From: Chitinophaga agri
GTDB lineage: Bacteria; Bacteroidota; Bacteroidia; Chitinophagales; Chitinophagaceae
NCBI RefSeq assembly: GCF_010093065.1
Contig: NZ_CP048113.1
Span: 7,396,001 to 7,460,000, forward strand
Direction of reading: 5' to 3'
DNA: 64,000 nucleotides
The first letter of the stretch is position 1; every line of letters starts with the position of its first letter. The position numbers and the translations under genes were made by a program. Shown here in pieces: positions 50,744-59,980 of this stretch. A model generated the notes under the pieces. It did no database searches, was not told where the DNA came from, and saw nothing but the letters and a program-made list of their open reading frames with translations.

Positions 50744-51799
50744 TTATGAAGCAATCTCTTTCGGCCTTTTTTTCATCAATGGCGTCTCAAAATATTTGAA
50801 TAACAGGGCAGAAACAGCCAAAGTGATTAGCAGGCCGGCTGCTTTTGAAAGTACTTTATGCTGTATGAGTTTATAAACAGTGAATAGTATAGGAATGTGG
50901 CTTAAATAGATAGAATAAGACCATGAGCTGATATTTTCTATCCATTTTGAGCATATGCTGAAAATTCCCTGAGGTTTAGGTAACATGCTCAATGCTGGTA
51001 ACATTAGTGAAAAGCTCAGTGAGCTGATCACCAGTAAATACCTCCTCTCGATCGTAGCGCTGTTTAACGATCCCGCATGATAAATGCCTGCATATGCAAT
51101 CACAAAAAGGATACAGCCTAATGAAAAGGCTATCCACTTTTTGAGGTTATTAAGTTCAGCGTTACATAACCAGAAACTTATCAATACGCCGCAGCCAATT
51201 GCATCCAGTCTGGCCAGTGTTACACCCCTGACACCGGTAGTGACTTCCTGATGCATTAGTATTTCCCGAATTATTGCTGAAAAGATAAAAATTACACTTA
51301 ATGCGATAAGAAATGTCGATTTGCGTTGAGGAAGCGACCGGTTTATAATGAATAGTATCAATGGAAACAGGAGATAAAAAAACTCCTCCACACACAAACT
51401 CCAGGCCACTCCAAAAAAGCCATCCTGACGGCTTAGTAAATTCTGACCGAACCATAGGTGTTTACCCAGAACTGATAAGGGAGGGAAGCCCCCCGCAATA
51501 AAGTAATGGTAAGGCAGCATAAGAAGCAGAAAAAGATAGTAATTTGGTAAGGTACGCCACCATCGGCGTGACCAGAAGTTCATGACATGCCTGAAAGACC
51601 ATTTGTTTGATGCTGAATAACTACGCCATAGAATTTGTCCGATCAGAAAGCCACTTAGACCAAAGAAGAGTTCTACTCCCCCAAAGCCAAGGTGATCAAG
51701 TTTCTTAAAGAAATGTGCTATTAACACGAGAGTAATAGCAAATGTGCGTGCGAAATCTAGTCCGAAGATACGGGAAGGTAGTGTGTGTGTCTTATACAT
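50744..51799 (-). CDS. Acyltransferase family 3 (OafA-like) membrane protein
   Basis: The 351-residue protein has about ten membrane helices. The N-terminal segment FGLDFARTFAITLVLIAHFFKKL supplies the family histidine, and GVELFFGLSGFLIGQILWRSY is the typical second helix. FFGVAWSLCVEEFFYLLFPLI holds the conserved W-S-x-x-x-E motif, and WSYSIYLSHIPILF the late helix. Such proteins O-acetylate surface polysaccharides or lipids. It lacks the extra periplasmic SGNH domain. It stands alone; the acceptor is unknown. Confidence 0.9.
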   Translation of the reverse strand: MYKTHTLPSRIFGLDFARTFAITLVLIAHFFKKLDHLGFGGVELFFGLSGFLIGQILWRSYSASNKWSFRHVMNFWSRRWWRTLPNYYLFLLLMLPYHYFIAGGFPPLSVLGKHLWFGQNLLSRQDGFFGVAWSLCVEEFFYLLFPLILFIINRSLPQRKSTFLIALSVIFIFSAIIREILMHQEVTTGVRGVTLARLDAIGCGVLISFWLCNAELNNLKKWIAFSLGCILFVIAYAGIYHAGSLNSATIERRYLLVISSLSFSLMLPALSMLPKPQGIFSICSKWIENISSWSYSIYLSHIPILFTVYKLIQHKVLSKAAGLLITLAVSALLFKYFETPLMKKRPKEIAS

Positions 51800-52072
51800 A
51801 GGGGCATATTTATGTACTCAATAATCTGTCGGCAGGCGGGGTATGGTTATTCTACAGTTGTGTTAAATGAATTTCTATCTTTTTCCTGGAAAAAACAAGA
51901 GGTGGGAATACATGTTTTTAACTTGAAGTTATTGAAAAATATTATGTGTATTAATGAATGTATGTGTGACAATATATTCTACAGGTACTAAAGGAGCAGA
52001 TATACTCATTACCTTAAGTAGCAAGGAGCATATTGCCAGAGCAAAGCGGCAACTGATTTACAGGATTGGGGG

Positions 52073-53167
52073 TCAATGAAAACCTGCCAGCGCTATATGA
52101 TGATAAGCCTCCAACATACCATCGTCTACAAATTTGATATCCCCACCGTTTGACAATATTTGCGCTATTATTTCATCAACAGCGTCGATGCTATCGGTAG
52201 TGGTATTTTCGGATTCTTTCGTAAATCCAGGCTTTGTCAATACTCCGGGTCGCGTTTGAAATCTATAGTTTTGTTCTATTACCAGCAAGCGCCCATTTTT
52301 CTGAAACGCCTTTTTCCATACATCTTTTATTCCGCATGCCAGCTTTCCATTATCAAACAGTTCCCGCAGCTGCAATAAAAGATGGGTATCTCTTACCTTT
52401 TTCCAGTCTGAAACGGATGGTCGAAGCGAAGACTTTAATTGATAGATGTCAGCATCATCAAAGTTGCCATGGATATAGTTAACAATCCGGTTTCTATGAT
52501 GGCTGATTTTAGAGAAATGCCCCAACATCTTTTCTGTTCCTAAAAGGAATATCGGTAAGTCGTAGACCTTGAGGAATTTTTCCAGTTTTGAATCAATATA
52601 ACGTAACCATTTTTCTGTAGCAACGTCTTTGGATGAAGAAGGATCAGAGAAGTTACTTACCCTTTCCGGTAAATCGTATTGGATATCGTCAATGTCTTTC
52701 GTCTCAAGATTGATAAGAGTCGTAAACTCTGATGTATTTCCCAGAATGATCCGGCTATTTGCCTTGCTTAGCACCAACACAAGATATTGTTGCTGTTCCT
52801 TAATGTTTTTGACAAAATCTCGTATCTTAAAAGGTTGATCAACATACAGCTGACTTTCTACCGGCGTGTTGAGGTAATATATGTGCTCAGAAACCGGAGA
52901 TGCATATATCACTACCCCTTTCCGGCTACCTGATATATTTACGGATTTTATCAGGGTTTTCAATTTGTTATCCATGAGTGCTATTGTGTCGTCTGGATAA
53001 TTGCGGTGTTTTAGCTCTTTTTCAATGGCAGTTATCGATAACTGCAGGTGAAACGCCAACTCTTTCCGGGAGCCCGGTTTGGTTTCTATCGGCATGATAA
53101 TGGAAACACTTGGCCGATCGGTAGAGGAAATTATATCCATCAGGTCTTTATTCATTTTCGGTTTCAT
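52073..53167 (-). CDS. baeRF-type (release-factor-like) protein
   Basis: The ATG at 53167 (MKPKMNKDLMD) gives 364 residues. The N-terminal SIIMPIETKPGSRKELAFHLQLSI, the central FVKNIKEQQQYLVLVLSKANSRII strand and the C-terminal IDAVDEIIAQILSNGGDIKFVDDGML fit the bacterial archaeo-eukaryotic release factor (baeRF) superfamily, related to eRF1/Pelota. The GGQ loop of true release factors is not seen. Proposed roles include ribosome rescue or stress, but the function is not established. No partner gene is adjacent. Confidence 0.7.
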   Translation of the reverse strand: MKPKMNKDLMDIISSTDRPSVSIIMPIETKPGSRKELAFHLQLSITAIEKELKHRNYPDDTIALMDNKLKTLIKSVNISGSRKGVVIYASPVSEHIYYLNTPVESQLYVDQPFKIRDFVKNIKEQQQYLVLVLSKANSRIILGNTSEFTTLINLETKDIDDIQYDLPERVSNFSDPSSSKDVATEKWLRYIDSKLEKFLKVYDLPIFLLGTEKMLGHFSKISHHRNRIVNYIHGNFDDADIYQLKSSLRPSVSDWKKVRDTHLLLQLRELFDNGKLACGIKDVWKKAFQKNGRLLVIEQNYRFQTRPGVLTKPGFTKESENTTTDSIDAVDEIIAQILSNGGDIKFVDDGMLEAYHHIALAGFH

Positions 53168-53539
53168 GGTAAAATGTTTGTTTTCAATAATAATGGTTCT
53201 TCTATTTCTAAGCTGTCGTATCGCACACAAATAATCGATGAGTATAGTCAAGCAGTTGAATGACAGTGATCACTCACCACTCCCCGGATCTTAACAAAAG
53301 AATATTTTATTAACCTGCTGACATAAATAGGGTTGCCACCCGTGCGTATTTATTTTGGCTAAGTAGGTCCAGTTCCAATCCAGTATGTCAGCCATCATCA
53401 TGTATGATGATCATGGTCATTTCCCATAATATGTTTATATCCCAACTTTAGTACCGTCCCGTTGTGACTTTAGAGTTGATCGCCAGCCCCATTAAAGCTT
53501 ATCAGATTGTCATTTTATTATCTTTTAAATTCTACCATT
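53168..53539. other. Intergenic stretch between divergent genes
   Basis: No gene is visible in these 372 bases. A short ATGATG/CATCAT-rich dyad occurs near 53396-53420 (CATCATCATGTATGATGATC). Promoters for both flanking genes probably lie here but none fits the consensus well. Confidence 0.35.
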
Positions 53540-54346
53540 GTGAAAACATTAATTACCTCTCTATTCAGCTTATTATTGTGCAGCGCTCTTTTTTATAGTT
53601 GCGATAAGCATGATTATCCATACCCGCACCCACCGAGGTGTCAGATCACTAAACTAAAAGGAGAGATACTCTTCACTGACTCAGTTTTGATCACCTATAA
53701 TGCTAAAGGGAATCCTGTCAGTATGACAAGAACTCATGTCGGAACAGGAGCCCCGAATTTTCTTTTTCGCTACGACAAATACAATCGTCTAACTGACATC
53801 ATTGGTGCTTACAGTGGCAATGTAACATTCGAAACATGGCATCATTACGTCTATAATAATAACAGTTATAGTGATGCACTAAGGCCGGTTACAGACACCA
53901 CATACACTTTTGGTGTCATTGGCACAGGCCCGCTTCCTGAACAGATTTTCCATGGTGTACGCTATACCGACTTTACCTATGATCGTTATGGTAGAATTAT
54001 AGTCGCCAGGGAAGTCGATATCAGACCTATCCCTGACACCCGTGAACTGCGCTATTATTATAACGCCGCAGGAAATCTTATTGCCCTCGCAACCACTTAC
54101 CCGCAAGGTATAGATAGCATTAACCTGGTTGCTTACGACAATAAGATCAATCCGCATCAGACACACCCCATCTGGCAGTTGATAGATCGGAATTACAGTG
54201 TGAATAATCCATTCACGGCTGTTGCATATAATAACTTCGGACTCCCAACTGTTATCGGTGGAAAAGAAAGCGCAGGTGAGTTCCTCGGATATGATTTCAT
54301 CGGAGAATTGACAATAGATTATAACTGCCATGGGTCAGGTCATTGA
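53540..54346 (+). CDS. Lipoprotein of unknown function with YD-like repeats
   Basis: A GTG start at 53540 gives 268 residues with a lipoprotein signal MKTLITSLFSLLLCSALFYSC. The mature part contains repeated short beta hairpins such as FRYDKYNRLTDIIGAYSG, FTYDRYGRIIVAREVD and YYYNAAGNLIALATTYP. These resemble the DUF4595-like proteins and YD-repeat strands of Bacteroidota surface proteins. A TTG 33 bases upstream is an alternative but spoils the signal peptide. No function can be given. Confidence 0.7.
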   Translation: MKTLITSLFSLLLCSALFYSCDKHDYPYPHPPRCQITKLKGEILFTDSVLITYNAKGNPVSMTRTHVGTGAPNFLFRYDKYNRLTDIIGAYSGNVTFETWHHYVYNNNSYSDALRPVTDTTYTFGVIGTGPLPEQIFHGVRYTDFTYDRYGRIIVAREVDIRPIPDTRELRYYYNAAGNLIALATTYPQGIDSINLVAYDNKINPHQTHPIWQLIDRNYSVNNPFTAVAYNNFGLPTVIGGKESAGEFLGYDFIGELTIDYNCHGSGH

Positions 54347-54435
54347 TCATTCAGGACAACAGTCCTGTGCTGATTTATCAAATCAGCACAAGCATTTTAA
54401 TCTGCATATATCCATTAAGTCTAAATCATTTTATC

Positions 54436-54711
54436 ATGCAACCACAATTATTCTGTCAGAGTTGTACGCTTCCTATTGATGATATAGAAAACAGAGGCAC
54501 TGAAAGGGATGGATCAAAAAGTGATTTGTATTGTAAATACTGTTATCAGGCTGGAGCGTTCACTGATCCTGATATGACGCTCGAACGAATGAAAGAGATA
54601 GCAGAAACGGAAATGAGAAAGAATAACTTACAGGAAAATATCATTCGTCAGTCCATTGACATGATACCCCGACTTAAAAGATGGCAGCGGTCTTCCTTAG
54701 CCGGTAGTTAA
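54436..54711 (+). CDS. Putative zinc-ribbon protein
   Basis: The ATG at 54436 gives 91 residues. FCQSCTLPI and LYCKYCYQAGAF provide two CxxC pairs spaced as in the Zn_ribbon_2 family, followed by a helical tail (TLERMKEIAETEMRKN). These short proteins are common and uncharacterised. It is followed about 70 bases later by a strong bidirectional terminator-like hairpin. Confidence 0.75.
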   Translation: MQPQLFCQSCTLPIDDIENRGTERDGSKSDLYCKYCYQAGAFTDPDMTLERMKEIAETEMRKNNLQENIIRQSIDMIPRLKRWQRSSLAGS

Positions 54712-55045
54712 TTTGTGCAGCATCAAAAAGGCAAATTTGAAACAGTTTTAGACTGTCAGAGGCATATATCATTCGATTCGCAAAAAGAGGGTCAGCAAAA
54801 TTCCCTCTTTTTGTATGTTTTTTTGGATAAGCGTGGACGTATTCAGGGGGAATGTTGGGCAAGAAAATTCCTGGCCAGCCTGTCGTGACATGAAATCGCC
54901 ACTGACTTTATCGAAGTAGTGCTTATCAGAAACGGTCCGGGGCATTGTTGATGGCGATTAGCGGTGCTGTTTCATGATTGATCCAGGCACTATTATCTGT
55001 AAATAAACTCAAAGCAAACGCCCTTAAACATAGCAGCAACTACGT
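54712..55045. other. Stretch without genes, bounded by two terminators
   Basis: The only visible structures are the hairpins at 54781-54813 and 55019-55054 (listed separately). The 200 bases between them show no supported frame. Confidence 0.4.
54781..54813 (+). terminator. Intrinsic terminator (can act on both strands)
   Basis: CAAAAAGAGGG and CCCTCTTTTTG form a perfect 11-pair stem with an 11-base loop. T runs follow on either strand within the stem, and TTTTTTT occurs shortly after on the plus strand. Confidence 0.8.
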
Positions 55046-55061
55046 TTAAGGGCGCCTTTTT
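55019..55061 (+). terminator. Strong hairpin terminator
   Basis: CGCCCTTAAAC (55019-55029) and GTTTAAGGGCG (55044-55054) form a perfect 11-pair stem, followed by CCTTTTTAT. The T run points to the plus strand, but the hairpin also overlaps the stop codon of the minus-strand fragment at 55046. Confidence 0.7.
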
Positions 55062-55342
55062 ATAAGTATCACCCAGGCAGTAGCAGGTTGCCTGGCTTTT
55101 TCCGATCTCGTATACACCACCAGACAAGTGAACGCAACTATCAGGATAATCCGCAGTACCAAAGTAAGCTGTAATAACTCCGGGCCAGCAAGGTTCTTCG
55201 CCTCGTTCAGTGCCAGCGCTTCGGGTGTCCCTTCAAGGTCCGTCGCATAAGTCTGTAGTTGATCACCTGCAGGAAGGTGCTTGATAATCAAGCCGTCATA
55301 AAACCCTCCCTTGAACATCGTGTATATCGATACTGCGGACAT
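55046..55342 (-). pseudogene. C-terminal fragment of a membrane transporter (probably MFS)
   Basis: The 98-residue frame has two hydrophobic segments (YTMFKGGFYDGLIIK and LTLVLRIILIVAFTCLVVYTRS), the second like a last helix of an MFS transporter, joined by a polar loop (DLEGTPEALALNEAKNLAGP). A full transporter needs about 400-500 residues, but no upstream membrane part is present to the right. It is probably a relic. The family call rests on general appearance. Confidence 0.4.
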
Positions 55343-55614
55343 GCCTTCTCCAGGAAAAGAAGGGTTTACACATCACACATGGGACTTGTGGGGCTGGGGA
55401 AAAAAGAGTTTGTCATCATTGACATGCCTATCCAGTCAGTGCCTGTTACCTGTTTAGTATCCAGTGCATGCCGTCATCATAAGGTTATTTAGAGGATATC
55501 TATATATCGCCGGGATATTGAAGTGATATACAAATGACGTATTAGTACTCATTTAGACTGGAGACCTGATCGATTTCATGTATATTTGTAACTATAACCT
55601 CAAAATTGATCATT

Positions 55615-56154
55615 ATGGCCATTGTTAAAGACAATATCCTCCTGCAACTGGTGCGGGGTTCTATCGGTAGACAAGTCACTATTTACGAACGGAATGGGCA
55701 AATCATTATGGCGAAGAAACGCCGCCCTTCTAATCGGAAACCAACAAAAAAACAGCTGGAAGCCAGGCATAAAATGCGCATAGCGGCGGATCTGGCGAGG
55801 GATATGATGAACGATCCCGCGATAAAGGCCTATTATGCGTCGCTGGCTGGCCCAGGGCAGAATGCCTATAATATGGCCGTAAAGGATGCTTACCGCTCTC
55901 CCGAGGTCCAGAATATCACATTAGAAGATACTGAAGTGATCGTAACTGCCAGGGATGAATTTCGGGTGGCCGAGGTAGCCGTGCAGGTAGTGGATACTGA
56001 TGGTGTTATTATTGAGAGCGGTCCGGCGGTATTGGGCCGGAATGGAATAGATTGGCATTATAGATCAACCGCGCGGCCCGTTGGTGGCAGGATCATCATA
56101 GTGGCGGTCGATTTGCCGGGAAGAAAAACGGTGAAAGAGTTGTTATTGGGCTAA
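55615..56154 (+). CDS. Hypothetical protein with a basic N-terminal half
   Basis: The ATG at 55615 gives 179 residues. Residues 8-35 read like a short beta hairpin (LVRGSIGRQVTIYERNGQII), then a Lys/Arg-rich stretch (AKKRRPSNRKPTKKQLEARH), a helical section (ARDMMNDPAIKAYYASLAG) and a C-terminal beta domain (TEVIVTARDEFRVAEVAVQV). The basic part might bind nucleic acid. No family is recognised. It stands alone between decayed genes. Confidence 0.6.
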   Translation: MAIVKDNILLQLVRGSIGRQVTIYERNGQIIMAKKRRPSNRKPTKKQLEARHKMRIAADLARDMMNDPAIKAYYASLAGPGQNAYNMAVKDAYRSPEVQNITLEDTEVIVTARDEFRVAEVAVQVVDTDGVIIESGPAVLGRNGIDWHYRSTARPVGGRIIIVAVDLPGRKTVKELLLG

Positions 56155-56227
56155 AGGAAAAAGTTCACCTATTGAAGAATGTATCATTTGCATTTCAGTA
56201 GCATTATTATTGAAATGTCAGGCGTCG

Positions 56228-56385
56228 TTATTCCTGCCGCAACGTCTCTACCGGATTCATCACCGCCGTCCGATAAGTCTGTATTCCAATCGTCAGTACG
56301 CTCACCAGTGAAAGACATCCCAAACATCCGGTATAAATCCCCAGACCCGGCGTAGCCCGATACGTGACCGGCATTTCATACACTG
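56228..56385 (-). pseudogene. C-terminal end of an FtsX/MacB-type ABC permease
   Basis: The minus-strand frame ends TPGLGIYTGCLGCLSLVS, VLTIGIQTYRTAVMNPVETL, then RQE and stop. This is the last helix and terminal NPVxxLRxE motif of MacB-like permeases, which normally have about 800 residues. Only some 50 codons remain; sequence further upstream is unrelated. It is a relic. Confidence 0.65.
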
Positions 56386-56702
56386 CTGCACTTGGTCTGA
56401 ATGCCAGCAGTAACAACGGTTGCGTTGTGTTGGCAGCAATATATTCATAACTATCATCCCAACGGAGAGAATCCGGAAAGCAGCTGGGATGATGCTGCAC
56501 ACTTTAAAAAAGTATTACACTCCACTGTGAACCCTGATATTTTCAGGTTCGCCATTAATACGATTGAGTTGATAGAACAACGCTTGCTGAGGCCTTAGCT
56601 GAATCCTTCGGATAATATCAGAGTAATAGCCGATAAGGATAATATCGGCGTCAGTGTAGTGGATTGCCAGTATTTGTGTCTTTTTTGTAGTTTGCCGGCA
56701 AT
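56386..56702. other. Stretch with unresolved coding remnants
   Basis: A plus-strand open frame ending at 56598 contains HNYHPNGENPESSWDDAAHF and a helical end DIFRFAINTIELIEQRLL; it looks protein-like but lacks a recognisable start region or family. An imperfect dyad, CGATAAGGATAATATCGG, lies near 56632-56650. Otherwise nothing is supported. Confidence 0.35.
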
Positions 56703-57104
56703 ATGAAGAAGCAGCTTGTTATCAATGGAGACCATATACATGATATTCCTTCGTTCTACAAAGAGATCAATCGCGTATTCATGCAGGAAGAAGACTGGGA
56801 AATAGGTAATAGTCTGGATGCATTTGACGACCTGCTCTACGGAGGATTGGGTGCTATCAAAGGGCAGGAGCCGGTGCAGCTGATCTGGCTACATATCAGC
56901 AAGAGTAAGGATGCGTTAGGATATGAGGCTACGAGGAATTATTATCTGGAAAAACTGGCGCCGGGGTCACCGTTTAATAAGACGCATTTCACTGCGCAGT
57001 TGTCGGCATTGGAAGCGGGAAAGGGGCAAACTTATTTTGACATCGTGTTAGAGATCATTGCAGGGCATAAGAATATAGCATTGATAAAATCATCATCTAA
57101 ATAG
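56703..57104 (+). CDS. Barstar-family protein (RNase inhibitor-like)
   Basis: The 133-residue protein fits the barstar family: KKQLVINGDHIHDIPSFYKEIN at the start, then NSLDAFDDLLYGGLGA, equivalent to barstar's LDALWDCL helix that blocks the RNase active site, and late strands VQLIWLHISKS. Barstar-type immunity proteins normally sit beside a barnase-like or polymorphic toxin. No such gene is seen within the window, so it may be an orphan immunity gene or a housekeeping inhibitor. Confidence 0.75.
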   Translation: MKKQLVINGDHIHDIPSFYKEINRVFMQEEDWEIGNSLDAFDDLLYGGLGAIKGQEPVQLIWLHISKSKDALGYEATRNYYLEKLAPGSPFNKTHFTAQLSALEAGKGQTYFDIVLEIIAGHKNIALIKSSSK

Positions 57105-57311
57105 TTTACAGGAATAGGTTTGTTGGTTTTACGCATCGTATGTCATTTCTCCGGACAAAGGTAGGCTTTAAAGCACCAGTTCCATTTTTCTATTACTGGC
57201 ACATTTTGTAAATTGTTATAGCTAAGAGAACGTATATCGCTGTTATTCTATACGTTCAGCATTGAGTGGAGCTTACGATATGCATCAACCCCCCAAATAA
57301 ATAAGCTTCTC

Positions 57312-59045
57312 ATGAAACACAACTGTTTAAAGATGGCGGCCATTTTAATGCTCTTTGCATGCAGTAATGTCAAGTCATCCAAAGAGCAGCCTTCTGCCGA
57401 TATAGCAGCAGCTACGATCTCCTGTGCCACATCCAGCACCATGGACAAAGACTGGTATACTTCCGGTAAGAAGGCGCCTAAGTTAAAGGGCCTTGAGGGG
57501 ATAGATTTTCACATCTCAGCCACCCATCCCGGGGCCAGGGAATATTTTAACCAGGGCATGATGCTCGCGTATGGCTTTAACCATGCTGAGGCTGCGCGTT
57601 CCTTTTATGAAGCCTCCCGGCTGGATAGTACCTGTGCTATGGCTTATTGGGGATTTGCGTATGTACTGGGGCCCAACTACAATGCCGGCATGGAAGAAGA
57701 TAATTTTCAGCGGGCCTATGCCGCAGCAGTGAAGGCACAAGCGCTTTCAGCGAAGTGTATGCCGAAGGAAATAGCGTTGATCAATGCACTGGTCACCCGC
57801 TACGCGAAGGAGCCACCTGCCGACCGGCAGCCGCTGGATATTGCCTATGCGGCAGCCATGAAGAAGGTATATGAGCAGTTCCCTACAGATCCCGATATCG
57901 GGGCACTCTATGCGGAAGCATTGATGGATCTTCATCCCTGGGATCTATATGATAAGAAAACGAAGCAACCGCGTGCCTGGACACCGGAGCTGCTGAGCGT
58001 ACTGGAACACCTCATCCAAATCAACCCCCGTCATCCGGGCGCCCATCATTTCTATATACATGCGCTCGAAGCATCTGCTACTCCCGAAAAGGCACTGGCA
58101 AGCGCGCAGGCGCTCGACACATTAGTGCGCGGAGCAGGGCATTTGCTGCATATGTCTTCACATATTTATATCAATACCGGCGATTACCACCTGGGTTCAC
58201 TGTCGAATGTGCAGGCAGTGGCGGCAGATAGTAGTTATACGACTGCGTGCCACGCCCAGGGAGTATATCCGCTGGCTTATTATCCGCATAATTACCATTT
58301 TCTGGCGGCAACGGCTACACTGGAAGGCCATTCAAAGCTGGCGTGGATGGCGGCGAAGAAGCTACAGGCACATACTGCGGAAGATGTTATGCGGTTGCCG
58401 GGGTGGGGCACCCTGCAGCACTATTATACGATACCTTATTACATCGCCGTCAAGCTGGGTATGTGGGATACGATCTTTGCGCTGCCAGCTCCTGCAGAAG
58501 ACCTTGTCTATCCGCAGGCTATCTGGCACTATGCAAGAGGGATGGCGTATCTGGGAAAGAATGATATCGCTGAAGCACAGCAGGAGATGGGCTGTCTGGG
58601 AAAGCTGGCGAGGGATACTACACTGAAAGATTTGACTGTCTGGAATATAAACACGATCGCTGATCTGGTACGAATTGCGGAGAAGGTATTATCTGCCGGA
58701 ATAGCGGCGAAGCAGCGTAAGATGGATACAGCTATTGCTTTATTGCGAGAAGCGGTGGCCATGGAGGATCAGCTGAACTATAATGAACCTCCTGACTGGT
58801 TCTTCTCTGTCAGGCATCAGTTGGGGGCGGTATTACTCAAAGCTGGTAAATATAGAGAGGCGGAGGAAGTATATGTACGGGATTTGCAGATATGGAGAAA
58901 GAATGGCTGGGCTTTGATAGGGTTGTATCATGCATTGACAGGTCAACAAAAGACCAGTGAAGCAAAGCGGGTGAGAGCTGCGTTTGACCAGTCATGGCGG
59001 TATGCGGATATCACTATCGCATCATCTTCGGAAGTTATTAACTAG
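57312..59045 (+). CDS. TPR-repeat lipoprotein
   Basis: The 577-residue protein has a lipoprotein signal MKHNCLKMAAILMLFAC (Cys17). It shows TPR-like helical pairs throughout: YFNQGMMLAYGFNHAEAARSFYEASRLDSTCAMAYW, ALASAQALDTLVRGAGHLLHM, and at the end AGKYREAEEVYVRDLQIWRKNGWALIGLYHAL. The segment NPRHPGAHHFYIHALEAS is typical of a family of Bacteroidota and proteobacterial TPR proteins of unknown role. It is probably a periplasmic scaffold. It stands alone. Confidence 0.82.
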   Translation: MKHNCLKMAAILMLFACSNVKSSKEQPSADIAAATISCATSSTMDKDWYTSGKKAPKLKGLEGIDFHISATHPGAREYFNQGMMLAYGFNHAEAARSFYEASRLDSTCAMAYWGFAYVLGPNYNAGMEEDNFQRAYAAAVKAQALSAKCMPKEIALINALVTRYAKEPPADRQPLDIAYAAAMKKVYEQFPTDPDIGALYAEALMDLHPWDLYDKKTKQPRAWTPELLSVLEHLIQINPRHPGAHHFYIHALEASATPEKALASAQALDTLVRGAGHLLHMSSHIYINTGDYHLGSLSNVQAVAADSSYTTACHAQGVYPLAYYPHNYHFLAATATLEGHSKLAWMAAKKLQAHTAEDVMRLPGWGTLQHYYTIPYYIAVKLGMWDTIFALPAPAEDLVYPQAIWHYARGMAYLGKNDIAEAQQEMGCLGKLARDTTLKDLTVWNINTIADLVRIAEKVLSAGIAAKQRKMDTAIALLREAVAMEDQLNYNEPPDWFFSVRHQLGAVLLKAGKYREAEEVYVRDLQIWRKNGWALIGLYHALTGQQKTSEAKRVRAAFDQSWRYADITIASSSEVIN

Positions 59046-59230
59046 TGAATAGGGTTGTTTGTCAAGAGAGGCTACCGCTAATTTGTAATCTTGATGTTCT
59101 AATTCCATAGCCTATCATTTCTGCACTGTAACAAATTATAAATTGATTAATAATTTTATGCCTTGTAATTTACTAATAGCTGGAATATTTCGATGTCCCT
59201 TCGTTCTTAAGTACTACAGGATTGGTAGCT

Positions 59231-59551
59231 GTGAAACAAAGAAATAATGGCGAGCCTCGCTCTTCACTGAAACCCAATGGAGAAATACTTCCTTATTCTT
59301 TTGTAACAATTGAAACCAGTAACGCGGATTTTAATACTCTGAGCACGCAAGTGCAGGATACAGTCAGCTTCTTAAAGTTGCACCGGGATCAACTTATGCA
59401 AATTAAAGGAACAGAGGGTGTTGAACACATAAATTTAGACTTTGGAATAGAAATGACAGATGGAAAGTTTTCAGAAAAGATATTTCTGCCCATTGAGCTA
59501 ATTAGTTTAGCCGCCGAACTTAATATGACTGTGCAGCTTTCGATTTATTAA
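59231..59551 (+). CDS. Hypothetical protein
   Basis: A GTG start at 59231, nine bases after an AGGA-like sequence, gives 106 residues; a TTG nine bases earlier is also possible. The protein is soluble, with strands such as SFVTIETSNADFN and INLDFGIEMTDGKF and helices QVQDTVSFLKLHRDQL and LPIELISLAAELNM. No family was recognised. It could be a small immunity-type or effector-associated protein; there is no supporting context. Confidence 0.55.
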   Translation: MKQRNNGEPRSSLKPNGEILPYSFVTIETSNADFNTLSTQVQDTVSFLKLHRDQLMQIKGTEGVEHINLDFGIEMTDGKFSEKIFLPIELISLAAELNMTVQLSIY

Positions 59552-59980
59552 GAAAAAAGAATAGTTCACTATTTTTAATCATTTAGATTTACGACTATAG
59601 GGGGCAACAAACCTCAAAGGCGAAGCGTATAAGTACCCCGCTAGTTGAGACAGGTCTGGGCTTTTACAGGTGTGCTCCTGGTCATGAGGAGAAGCTGCAT
59701 GCAGAATATCAGGATAGTAGTTTATTACATTAGATATGTATTGTGTTTAGTCTCCCGATTGTCATGTATCGATCCACTATAAATTTATTCAATATAAAAA
59801 ACATTAATTTGTTTATAATGCTAATAATCATTTACTTGGGACAGTTATCTTTTTGAATCTCATAATAACACCACGATGAATGTTTGAAAGCCGGACAACT
59901 TTCTGCCCTTAACACAATAGGAAGTGTTATTCAATTAATCACCCCACTATTTGTTTTTTTAACTTCAAAATACCATAACC
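59552..59980. other. Intergenic stretch, AT-rich
   Basis: I see no gene, RNA or strong hairpin in these 429 bases. The last 200 are notably AT-rich and probably hold the promoter of the lipase gene. Confidence 0.4.
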
